The position numbers were made by a program, and so were the translations under genes. From NCBI RefSeq assembly GCF_003324165.1, contig NW_025407838.1, forward strand, positions 625,389 through 689,388: DNA of 64,000 bases. The letters run 5' to 3'. The notes beneath the pieces are model-generated. The model was not told the DNA's origin. It did not search any database and was given only the letters and a program-made list of their open reading frames with translations. The DNA is from Naegleria lovaniensis. Taxonomy: Eukaryota > Heterolobosea > Eutetramitea > Acrasida > Naegleriidae. Position 1 is the stretch's first letter, and each line of letters starts with the position of its first letter. Positions 1-9,247 of this stretch are shown here, piece by piece.

Positions 1-1
1 G

Positions 2-3000
2 CTTTCTAATCTGAAACAGTTTGAAACAGACTCACAAAACAAAGGAAAGGACATTGAAAAGTTTAAGAGCGAGCTGAAATCGCTACAAGATCTTCGTGAC
101 AAAGAATCAAAAGACCATGAAGAGACTATCCAAAAAATTTTGAAAGAAAAGACTGAATTGTTATCCAAATTGGAAAAAACAAGTGAGAGTCTTGAAAAAT
201 CACAAAAGGAACATGAAATTCTTATTTCTTGCATTCAAGAGTATAACAAGCTAAAGAAAAAGCTTGAGGGAGCGATGGTGCATGTTACCGATGACTCCAA
301 TTTCAAACATAAGGTTCAAGAGGCAACCAAAATTTCTGATGACTTTGTCAATCACAGCAGAAACTCCAATTTTGAAAATGTTAACCTTCATGACATTCAA
401 AACGAACTTCAAGTCATGACAGATTTGTTACTGTTAAAACTCAACGCCATGAAAGAAGTCAATATTGAGCTTGAGACCTCCAAGACGAAACTCACTTCTG
501 AGTTAGAGTCTATTCGAAAGGAGAAAGACTCTACCGAGAATAATGTGAAAATTCTCAATCAAAAATTAGAACTATTGGAAAATGAAAAGAATAATCTTCT
601 TCAATCAGCCATGGAAAAGCATCAAGGTTTGTCGCAAGAACTTTTGAACACTATCAAACAAAAAGAGCAACAATTAGACGAAGCACTCCAAGAGAAGGAA
701 AGACTCAACAATGAATTGAAATCCTTAACCGAGAAGATAAATTCACTTGAGAATGAAATTGCACAACATCAAAACACAGAAAAAGAGTTAAAACTTGAAA
801 TTGAGAATAATGAAAAATCGCTCGAACAGGAAAAGAAGGAGAAGGAATCATTGCAAGACAAAATCAATGATTTCACTCAACAGATTTCACAGCTTGAGAA
901 AACTGTCGAAGATCTCAAGAGCAAGGAAGAACATCAAACTCAAGAATACAATCTACTTTCACAAAAGTACAACAGCGTGCTCAATGAGAGTGGTGAGTCG
1001 TCGAAACGACTCTCTCAGGAGAATGATTCGCTTCGAAAGGAACTCTCCGAAGCAGTAGAGAAAATGAGTCTGCTCGACAACGACCTAACCTCAACCAGGG
1101 AGGAAAAAGAAAAGGCCCTTTCACAAATTTCACTACTCCAATCTCAAATTCAACAACTTGAAAATGACAAATCGACTGAAGTGAATCGTTTAACTCAAGA
1201 AAAGAATTCTCTTGAAAAGAAACTGCTCGATGACTTGAAACAAGTTCAACAATTACTCGACACGACCGAGCAAGAAAAGGTCAAATTCTCTACAGAGCTT
1301 GCTGAACATAAAGAAACTATTGAAAGGCTTCTCAAAGAGAAAGATTTGAACAACCAGGATTCCAACCAACGATTGCAAAGTATTTCTTCGGAGCTCGATT
1401 CAGCTCAAAAGGCAACAGAATTAATCAAACAACAATTAGAATCTTCAACAAAACGTGTCGAAGAGCTTACCACAACTTGCACTCAGCTTAATGAAACAAT
1501 CGAAGGTCTCAAACAAGATCTTGCCAAATCGATCGAAGAAAAGGATTCTCTTGAGAAGGAACGAAAATCACTTGCTGACACTGTGCAAGAATACTCAAAC
1601 AAACTAGAACAATTGGAGCAATCTCTGCAAGAAGAAAAGAATAATTCGATCGAATTGCAAAAGGAGCTCAAATCCAAGTCAGATGAGCTCAGCAATTCAC
1701 TTCACGAGAATGAGAGCACCAAGATTGAATTGCATCGTGCCTTGGAGAGTATTACTAGCCTTGAAAGTCGATTAAAACTCCTAACGAGCGATAAGGAGAA
1801 TACAGCATCTGAAGTGAATGAACTGATGCAAGAAATTGAAAATATCAAGAAGGAACGAAATGAAATTGAGGACACACTACGAAATGAAAAGAAGCAACTC
1901 TCTGATTTACTCAAGCAAAAAGAAGAAGAACTGTCAATGGAAATTTCTGTTCGTGAGAAATTAGACAGAGATCTTGAGGAATATCAAAACAAGCTGCAGA
2001 GAACCACACAAGAATTGGAGAGACTTGGAAGCGATTCCGATACTCGCTATCAAGAGCTCCTGAAAGAAAAGGAAGATGTTTCTACCAAGTTGCAGGAACT
2101 CGAGGAACAAAGACGAGAACTCGAGTCACAATGGAATTCTTCAAAACAGGAATTAGAGACCTCCGATAAGAGAGTGAAGGAATTGGAAAACCTTGTTGAC
2201 ACAACTGAACAGAAAGTGCAAGAATTGTCTGAATTATTGGCACAAAAAACAAAAGAGTGCCAAGATCTTGTTAGAGAAAAGCAGCATCTTGATCAAACTT
2301 TACAGGAGCAAATCTCAGAGCTCAACAAGGAGATTGAAAAGTTAACTCATGACAAACATTCTCTTCTTTCAGATTCTAGTCATGCCAAGGACTCACTTGT
2401 GAAGGAACTGGAGGAAGTGTCTGAAAAGCTCAAAAAGCTTCAAGAAGAAAAACAAAAGTTGTCTAATGAATTGAATGAGCAACTGAATAGCAATCAAGTG
2501 CTCTCAGGAAAACTCTCAGACATTGAAAGAGAAAATCGTGAAAAGCAACAAGAAATTGAATCTTTGAAGGAACAAATTGCAGAGCTTCAAAACAACATTC
2601 ATCAATTGGGTGAATCTACAACACAAGAGAAAAACAAGCTCATGGAAACTATTTCCCAACGCGAAGAGAGAGTCGCACAATTGGAGCAAGATCTCAAGAC
2701 CAGCTCAGAAAAGTTAGAACAGGCCCTTCTTACTCACAACGATCTGAACGAGCAAATTGAAAAATTGAAGCAAGAAATTGCTGGGCTACGTGGTCAATTA
2801 GAGGCTGTACGAAGCGAGAAAGAATCAACTGTCGGCAAATTGCACGAAATGTTGGAGCAAGTTCAACAAAATGGGGCAGAGTTAGCCGAAAGTAACTCTA
2901 CTTTGAAGCAAGAACTTGACTCCATTAGAAAGAGTAAGGAGCAACTCGAAGTAGAGCTAAAGAAACTTGAAACTGAAAAGAATCATGTTGAAGATCGTCT

Positions 3001-6000
3001 GAAAGAAGTATCAAAAGAACTCACGACTGTCTCTCTCGAGCATGCTGATATCAAGAAGCAACAACAAGCGACAGAGATTAAGGTTGAAGAGTTGAACAAA
3101 TTGGTTGAATTTAAAGAGCAATTGTTGACAAAAGTCGAAGAGGAAAAGGAAACTCTCAACCAACAAGTTTCTGACATGGATTCTACTATCAAGAATCTCA
3201 CTCAACAATTGAAGAATGCCAATGAAGATGGTGAAGAATATAAGGGTCAAATCAGTCAATTAGAAAAACAAATCGAAGAATTGAAACAAGAAAAGAAGGA
3301 AATTCTTGAATCAAGTTTGAATGAGAAGGAAGAAATGGGAGGCAGACTCATGCAAGAATTGAATAAGGCTCAAGAAACACTCAAATCAGTGAATCAAGAG
3401 AAAGATGATCTTGCTGAACAATTGAAACAAGTCAAGAGAAGCAAGGAAGAGGTTGAACAAAATCTCGATATGTTGAAACAAGAGAAGGTTGAAATTGAGG
3501 AGAAACAGAAGGATCTCCTCGAGCAAATCAACTCTTTAGAGAAAGAAAAGGACACTCTCCTTAGACAAAGCGAAATCGAAAAGAAAGATTTGGGCATTGT
3601 CATTTCTGAGCTTCGACATACCATCTCATCATTGGAAGATAAAGCCACCGAACAACAACATCGTTTCCTGTTGCTTTCTAAAGAAGCTTCCGATAAACAG
3701 GAACTCATTGAAAGATTGGAGAACGAAAAGGAGCAGCTTATCAAACAAAAACAAACTTTAGAAGAGAGTACCAAGCAAAGTGAAACTTCACTTATAGAAA
3801 GCCTCCAAGAGAAGGAACAACATATTGCTGAAGTTGAGAAGGAACGCGAAAATTCTCTCAAAGAGTTATTTGAAAAGAAGAACAAGATTGTTGAGTTGGA
3901 GGACAATATCGCCAAGCTCGAACTTGTGTGTAACGAGACAAAGGAAAGTCTTTCCAATAATTCAACCATGTTGCAAGACCTGAAAAGAGAAATCGAAGAA
4001 AAAACCACTTCCATCGAAAAGTTAAATGAAACTCTTTCAAAACAAGAGAAAGATTATAAGAATGAAATATCTTCCATTATTGAAAAGTTGTCAGAGCTGG
4101 TTGAGGACATTGATGAAGAATGCGACTCTGCTGACAGCATCATTCAAGCATTGAAACGTAAGGACTCTCACATGAATCACGAGATCACTACATTGAAGGA
4201 ACAATTGAATTTCATCAAAGGAACTCTTGTTGAAAAGGACTCATTGATTGAAACGAAGGAAAGCGAGCTCAAGCAAAAGCAATCCGAGCTTGAAAACCTT
4301 CTCAGACAAGATCAAGAAGAAATCAACTCTCTTAAACAAGATATTCAAAGAAAAGCTGAAGAAAAAGACCATCTTGATAATGAAATTCAAAGACTCAAAG
4401 TTGAAATTCTCCAAATCAAGGAGAGTTTAGAATTGGAGAGACACGAAAAGACTCTTAACATTGAAAAATTAAGTCAAATGCTTGAAACACTTCAGAAAGA
4501 TAAACAAGAAATGGAGACATCTCATACCTCCGAAAGAGATGAAATGAAAAAACAGCTTGAGGAAGAGCAAGAAGAGCACTCCAAGACCTCTCAAAAGTTA
4601 CAAGAGGTGACCAAAGAATTGGAAGGTATCATCAAGAGTAAGGACAAATTGGAGGATGATCTTGAAAAGCTTGAAAATGAGAAGCAACAAGTTGAAAAAC
4701 ATATGGCCGAAGTGATGCATCAACACAAAGATATTTCTCTAGAGCTTCATGAAGTTAAGATTGCTCATCAAAACTCTCAAAATAAGATTGAAGAGTTGGC
4801 TACATTGATTGCAACCAAAGAACAAGAGCTGAATCTTCTCAACACTGAAAAGAAGCAACTCAATGAGCAAATTTCCACATTGGATGCCACCATTAAGAGC
4901 CTAAATCAACAATTGAAGAATGTCAATGAAGATGGTGAAGAATATAAGGGTCAAATCAGTCAATTAGAAAAACAAATCGAAGAATTGAAACAAGAAAAGA
5001 AGGAAATTCTTGAATCAAGTTTGAATGAGAAGGAAGAAATGGGAGGCAGACTCATGCAAGAATTGAACAAGGCTCAAGAAACACTCAAATCAGTGAATCA
5101 AGAGAAAGATGATCTTGCTGAACAATTGAAACAAGTCAAGAGAAGCAAGGAAGAAGTTGAACAAAAGTATGCCGACATGAAGAAGGAACGAGATGAAATT
5201 GAAGAAGAGAAGAATGACGTTTGTGATAAATTGAGAAACTTGGAAAAAGAAAAGGAAGCTCTCCTTCGACAAAGCGAAGTTGATAAGCAGGATTTGGGTG
5301 TTATCATTTCCGAATTGAGACGCACCATTTCCTCTGTTGAAGACCAATTAACAGAACAACAACATCAAAATCTCAAATTGGCACAATCTGTTGCCCACAA
5401 GGAAGAAATCATTGCAAGCTATGAAAAGGAGAAGGAAGAACTTTCAAAACAACTCTCGAATACCAATGAACAACTGGAAAACAGTACAACTGAATTGCAG
5501 ACTCTAAACGAGAAAATTTCAAACATTCAGGAGCAATTGAACAATGCTCAATCCAATCTGAATAACTCTTCTCAAGAAAAGTACGGTTTGCAAACTGAAT
5601 TGCAAGCCAATAGCGACAAAATTAATGAGTTGACACAAGAAATTGAAAGACAACGCAATGAATTGCAAAATATGAAGAATTCATTGGAGGAAACCACTCA
5701 GGATAGAAATCGGGTGTTGTCAGAACTCGAAGCAGCCAAAATTCAAATTACAACTCTCGAATCTAACATTCAAACTTTGGAAGAAAAGTGTTCCAATTTG
5801 ACTGAAGAAATTCAAACAAGCAAGACTCTTGGAGAAACACTTACTGCCTCTGTACAAGATAGAGAGCAAAGTATCACCAATTTGAACACTCTACTGAAAG
5901 AAAAAGAGGAAGAATATGAGAACAGCATCGCCGAGATTATTTCACAACTTGCGTTGTTGATCGACTCGACGACCGAAGATTCCAATGGAAATTCATCTCA

Positions 6001-8011
6001 ACTCGTGAGCAAGCAGCTCCAAAGATTGAAACAAAAACTTGCAGAGTTTGAACGATCCATCGAAGAAAAGAATTCCATCATTGAGTCCCGAGAAAAGGAA
6101 CTCCAACAAAAACAAAAAGAGTTGCGCGAACTCTTAGATTTACAAGTCAATGGTGAAGACGCATTGAATCGCATGAAGCACGAATTAGAGGAGCGAGTTG
6201 AAAAATTGGAGAGAGAAAAGATTGAATTGCAACAAGAGAAAACACAACTCATCGAAACCTCAGAAAAGCAAGGTAATGTCATTTCACAACTTACCTCTGA
6301 GCTCAGTGGGGTGACTGAGAGATTGACAGAGAAAGAGAGACATGCAACTGATCTAGAAGAGAGGCTTAAATCTTTGAATGAAGAATTGAATACAAAGGTT
6401 GTGGCATTGTCTGAGCATGAACAACGTATTTCCACTCTTGCCAGTCAACTCGAAACCAAGGAAAGTGAATTACAACAAGTTCTCGAAAATATCAAACAAA
6501 AAGACCATGAATTAGAAGAGAAAATTACAGAGTTGGAAGAAAAGACCAAGTCCATCAAGGAATTGGACTCCATTCTCGAGAAGCGTGATCAAGAAATGGA
6601 TAGTTTGAAACAAGTCAATGCTGAGGTAAATAAGGAGGCTGTCTCCAAACTCGAAGAAGAAACCAAAGCTCTCAAAGAGCAAATGCAAACCTTTATGGAG
6701 CAGTCTAAACTCATGGAAGTTCAAAGATTTATTGTGGAGTCTTCCATTTTGCATGTACAACTTGTCGATGTCATTATCCACAAGATTCCAACACCTGTCA
6801 AGGTTCTCTTCTTGTGCTTGAATAAGTGGAAGATCAACGACGAGGCACATCCAACCAACAAATTATTTGCTACCAACGTGGCACGTGCCTTGGATTATGT
6901 CGTGGATAAGAATTCTTTCAACGATGACTACTTGATATATTGGATGAATGCCATTTATCGATTGCTTGCCCTGTTCCATGCGCTCAGTAAGGATGTTGCC
7001 AAGTCTGTTGAGAATGCTCTGAGATCGATTGCTCCAACTGCAACAGCAGACGCCACTGTGATTTTGGACAAGACCAAACCATCCATCTCGTCAGCAGCAT
7101 CGAGTGACGAAGATTATCATTTATTCGACCCACCTGAATTCCCAACACTTTTCACACGACCTTTGAATGAGAATGAACTTCCAAGTGAGGGCTTGATTAA
7201 TGACTTGGATTCTCTTTTCGTGTCCATGTCCAAAACATTGGGTAAGGCCTATTCTTACTTGTGGATTAAGAATGTTCGTAAGGTTCGTGAGAAGCTCATT
7301 CGATCTCTCTTCAGCTCGAATCCAATGGACAGTGAAACTGGACCTGACATTAAGTTTGTATTGTCAAGCTTGACCGAATTGAAAACCAAATTTGACAGTA
7401 ACATGACAGATTCTAGAGTGACCAATCACTTCTTTGAATGGTTAGCAAGTGGATTAGATGCTGTCTGCTTTAATCACTTTTTACAAATCAAGATGAACAC
7501 CAATAGCGCCATCTCGATCAAGATGAGAGTTTCTTCCATTGAAAATTGGTTCAACTCGAGAGGAATTGTACACACATTGAAACAAACCACTTCGAGTGCG
7601 GAAGGAGAGTCCTTTGTTTTGTGTCGACAAGTTGCCGACGTGTGTATTGTACAGAAAGGTCTCTTGCAGGAAGAAATGCGATCTCTGGTTTGTCCCGAAC
7701 TCACAAAACAACAAGTTGGATTTGTATTGTCACACTTGTCTGAAGATTTTGCCACTGGAATTTCATCTTCAGAAATTATCAAGGAATTAGGAGAGGCACC
7801 TAAATTGGAACAAGTCTTTGCAAAACCAACCATTGACTTTAACAAGTATACCGATATCAAGGAAAAGAAGGTCAAACAAGATAGTCTTTTCAATTTCAAT
7901 AATTCCGAGTTGGATGGAAATGCCAAAGTTTTGGATTTGAAATCGGGTTCAGAATTACCCAAACGTTTCAAACCAAAGATGTTTGAAAATGAGCTGACTT
8001 TCTTAAAGTAA
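2..8011 (+). CDS. Giant coiled-coil protein with C-terminal DIL domain (5' end outside window)
   Basis: The frame is open from base 2, so the gene begins upstream; the first in-window candidate start (base 140) is only a TTG and should not be taken as the real start. About 2,669 residues are visible. Roughly residues 1-2240 are continuous charged heptad coiled coil. The last 400 residues are globular. Near residue 2480 a segment (SGLDAVCFNHFL, then SSIENWFNSRG) followed by ELTKQQVGFVLSHLSEDF matches the pattern of the DIL (dilute) domain, the cargo-binding tail of class V myosins. Function inferred: an elongated tether or cargo adaptor on membranes or cytoskeleton. Whether a myosin motor lies upstream cannot be seen; the coiled coil is much longer than in ordinary myosin V. 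The coil contains a large internal duplication (about 570-620 residues apart), part of it nearly identical at DNA level. Confidence 0.85.
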   Translation, partial: LSNLKQFETDSQNKGKDIEKFKSELKSLQDLRDKESKDHEETIQKILKEKTELLSKLEKTSESLEKSQKEHEILISCIQEYNKLKKKLEGAMVHVTDDSNFKHKVQEATKISDDFVNHSRNSNFENVNLHDIQNELQVMTDLLLLKLNAMKEVNIELETSKTKLTSELESIRKEKDSTENNVKILNQKLELLENEKNNLLQSAMEKHQGLSQELLNTIKQKEQQLDEALQEKERLNNELKSLTEKINSLENEIAQHQNTEKELKLEIENNEKSLEQEKKEKESLQDKINDFTQQISQLEKTVEDLKSKEEHQTQEYNLLSQKYNSVLNESGESSKRLSQENDSLRKELSEAVEKMSLLDNDLTSTREEKEKALSQISLLQSQIQQLENDKSTEVNRLTQEKNSLEKKLLDDLKQVQQLLDTTEQEKVKFSTELAEHKETIERLLKEKDLNNQDSNQRLQSISSELDSAQKATELIKQQLESSTKRVEELTTTCTQLNETIEGLKQDLAKSIEEKDSLEKERKSLADTVQEYSNKLEQLEQSLQEEKNNSIELQKELKSKSDELSNSLHENESTKIELHRALESITSLESRLKLLTSDKENTASEVNELMQEIENIKKERNEIEDTLRNEKKQLSDLLKQKEEELSMEISVREKLDRDLEEYQNKLQRTTQELERLGSDSDTRYQELLKEKEDVSTKLQELEEQRRELESQWNSSKQELETSDKRVKELENLVDTTEQKVQELSELLAQKTKECQDLVREKQHLDQTLQEQISELNKEIEKLTHDKHSLLSDSSHAKDSLVKELEEVSEKLKKLQEEKQKLSNELNEQLNSNQVLSGKLSDIERENREKQQEIESLKEQIAELQNNIHQLGESTTQEKNKLMETISQREERVAQLEQDLKTSSEKLEQALLTHNDLNEQIEKLKQEIAGLRGQLEAVRSEKESTVGKLHEMLEQVQQNGAELAESNSTLKQELDSIRKSKEQLEVELKKLETEKNHVEDRLKEVSKELTTVSLEHADIKKQQQATEIKVEELNKLVEFKEQLLTKVEEEKETLNQQVSDMDSTIKNLTQQLKNANEDGEEYKGQISQLEKQIEELKQEKKEILESSLNEKEEMGGRLMQELNKAQETLKSVNQEKDDLAEQLKQVKRSKEEVEQNLDMLKQEKVEIEEKQKDLLEQINSLEKEKDTLLRQSEIEKKDLGIVISELRHTISSLEDKATEQQHRFLLLSKEASDKQELIERLENEKEQLIKQKQTLEESTKQSETSLIESLQEKEQHIAEVEKERENSLKELFEKKNKIVELEDNIAKLELVCNETKESLSNNSTMLQDLKREIEEKTTSIEKLNETLSKQEKDYKNEISSIIEKLSELVEDIDEECDSADSIIQALKRKDSHMNHEITTLKEQLNFIKGTLVEKDSLIETKESELKQKQSELENLLRQDQEEINSLKQDIQRKAEEKDHLDNEIQRLKVEILQIKESLELERHEKTLNIEKLSQMLETLQKDKQEMETSHTSERDEMKKQLEEEQEEHSKTSQKLQEVTKELEGIIKSKDKLEDDLEKLENEKQQVEKHMAEVMHQHKDISLELHEVKIAHQNSQNKIEELATLIATKEQELNLLNTEKKQLNEQISTLDATIKSLNQQLKNVNEDGEEYKGQISQLEKQIEELKQEKKEILESSLNEKEEMGGRLMQELNKAQETLKSVNQEKDDLAEQLKQVKRSKEEVEQKYADMKKERDEIEEEKNDVCDKLRNLEKEKEALLRQSEVDKQDLGVIISELRRTISSVEDQLTEQQHQNLKLAQSVAHKEEIIASYEKEKEELSKQLSNTNEQLENSTTELQTLNEKISNIQEQLNNAQSNLNNSSQEKYGLQTELQANSDKINELTQEIERQRNELQNMKNSLEETTQDRNRVLSELEAAKIQITTLESNIQTLEEKCSNLTEEIQTSKTLGETLTASVQDREQSITNLNTLLKEKEEEYENSIAEIISQLALLIDSTTEDSNGNSSQLVSKQLQRLKQKLAEFERSIEEKNSIIESREKELQQKQKELRELLDLQVNGEDALNRMKHELEERVEKLEREKIELQQEKTQLIETSEKQGNVISQLTSELSGVTERLTEKERHATDLEERLKSLNEELNTKVVALSEHEQRISTLASQLETKESELQQVLENIKQKDHELEEKITELEEKTKSIKELDSILEKRDQEMDSLKQVNAEVNKEAVSKLEEETKALKEQMQTFMEQSKLMEVQRFIVESSILHVQLVDVIIHKIPTPVKVLFLCLNKWKINDEAHPTNKLFATNVARALDYVVDKNSFNDDYLIYWMNAIYRLLALFHALSKDVAKSVENALRSIAPTATADATVILDKTKPSISSAASSDEDYHLFDPPEFPTLFTRPLNENELPSEGLINDLDSLFVSMSKTLGKAYSYLWIKNVRKVREKLIRSLFSSNPMDSETGPDIKFVLSSLTELKTKFDSNMTDSRVTNHFFEWLASGLDAVCFNHFLQIKMNTNSAISIKMRVSSIENWFNSRGIVHTLKQTTSSAEGESFVLCRQVADVCIVQKGLLQEEMRSLVCPELTKQQVGFVLSHLSEDFATGISSSEIIKELGEAPKLEQVFAKPTIDFNKYTDIKEKKVKQDSLFNFNNSELDGNAKVLDLKSGSELPKRFKPKMFENELTFLK
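3221..3462 (+). repeat. Internal direct repeat copy 1 in coiled-coil gene
   Basis: This block begins with codons for NEDGEEYKGQIS and ends at EEVEQ. It recurs almost base for base 1,704 bp (568 codons) downstream. Flanking sequence is also homologous but more diverged, so this is the conserved core of a larger duplication. Confidence 0.9.
4925..5166 (+). repeat. Internal direct repeat copy 2 in coiled-coil gene
   Basis: Second copy of the 242-bp block at 3221. The exact in-frame spacing and near-identity inside otherwise diverged duplicate flanks suggest recent gene conversion or a younger secondary duplication. Confidence 0.9.
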
Positions 8012-8212
8012 CGGAATCATCATTATGCTTGAAAATAAAAAACAACCAAAGTTGTTCTCGTCATGCGCATGCTCTTTGGATCCTTCCAAGATTGTTGATT
8101 GGGGACTTTCTTAGAAACATTCAACCGCCCTAACTGTCCGCTACTGTAATTAATTATTTCCGTTACATATATCAAAAAAAAAAAACAAACTTCAACAACC
8201 CTTAACTGCAAC

Positions 8213-8746
8213 ATGTTTTCGTCGCCTCTCTCAACACGAAGTCTGACACGTCATGAAACCAGCCGAACCGGCAGTACTCGAAAATTATTCAGAAAGAATG
8301 GAGAATTATTCGGAATTGTTCATCCCATACATGTTACGAAACCTGCACGCGACGATCGGTTCTTTCCGGAATCTACCTACGATTCGACGTATATCACACC
8401 AGTAACGGCCGAGCAGTTACACTCATCACGAAGAGCTCGACCTCATTCAGCAGCTGCTGCTCCTTGTGTTTCATCTCGCTCCGTTCAAAAACCACTCGTG
8501 CCCTATAACGTCAATGCTCCACGGAATGTTTTACCAGTACATTTTCCCAATGAAAATGTCAATCGAAGATATCAGCGAAATGCATCACAATTTTCCTTAA
8601 AAGATGGATCCAATTCGGATAGGACTCGGTTCCGAACCACTAATCAAGTTACCTATGTCAATAATCAAGGATTTCCTGTTGGATTTGATAATAAGGGAAT
8701 TTTGTCAGAAAAGACGAAGTGGTTCCATCGTCGACAAAATGATTAG
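8213..8746 (+). CDS. Small basic protein of unknown function
   Basis: The ATG at 8213 opens a 177-residue protein; an A-rich leader lies just upstream. It is rich in Arg, Ser and Asn, with no signal peptide or membrane span. I do not recognise a named family. The segment FFPESTYDSTYITPVT and the C-terminal pattern FRTTNQVTYVNNQG ... TKWFHRRQ resemble the short Tyr/Thr-Asn-Gln motifs seen in axonemal microtubule-associated and microtubule-inner proteins. Such a role would suit an amoeboflagellate, but this is a weak inference. The 201-bp gap to the upstream gene and co-orientation do not indicate a shared transcript. Confidence 0.6.
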   Translation: MFSSPLSTRSLTRHETSRTGSTRKLFRKNGELFGIVHPIHVTKPARDDRFFPESTYDSTYITPVTAEQLHSSRRARPHSAAAAPCVSSRSVQKPLVPYNVNAPRNVLPVHFPNENVNRRYQRNASQFSLKDGSNSDRTRFRTTNQVTYVNNQGFPVGFDNKGILSEKTKWFHRRQND

Positions 8747-9247
8747 GAGTTTTGAACTTGCGATGAATGTTGTTTGAATCATTATCAGGCTATGGAAACG
8801 ATTTGTATTTATCTCTTCATGTCCCTAGGATAACAGGCTGTACCTCCTGTTGCATTTAAAAATTGTAATTTATTTAAATATATATACTCTAGAATATCTC
8901 TCAAAGCCCTTTTCAACACATGCATGTGGTCATTCTCGCTCGATAGAAACCATCAATGTCTCCACACTAAAACTTTTCCAGATCACAAGTCCGTTTGGTT
9001 GCAAGTCGAAAGAATCATTGTTCGTTAACTCCAATGTCCTTCTTTAGCTTTCGTTGAAACCAAACGAAGAAAAAAAATAAGGCGACGCTCAACACCAAAA
9101 AAATTTACAATTCGTTGTGGCTTGGGTTGTTGTTTCCTCTGAACCGTTTTCAAGAGATATTTTATCTTTACATTTTTATTCCAATCGTTGGATTATAACG
9201 AGCATTCATTCATTGAATACTTTGGATCAAAAAACATTGAGCTTCTC
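8747..9247. other. Intergenic, nothing convincing
   Basis: About 500 bp between two + strand genes. It holds AT-rich sequence and one short open frame (8850-9047) with no recognisable content. It presumably contains the 3' end of the small basic protein gene and the promoter of the F-box/cyclophilin gene. Confidence 0.5.

Noticed and set aside
3394-4014. 206-residue minus-strand open frame
   Set aside because: Antisense shadow of the coiled-coil gene; Ser/Phe/Leu-rich as expected from complementing Glu/Lys codons.
5998-6435. 145-residue minus-strand open frame
   Set aside because: Same type of shadow as above, with no motif.
8850-9047. 65-residue open frame in the intergenic region
   Set aside because: No homology, no coding-like composition.
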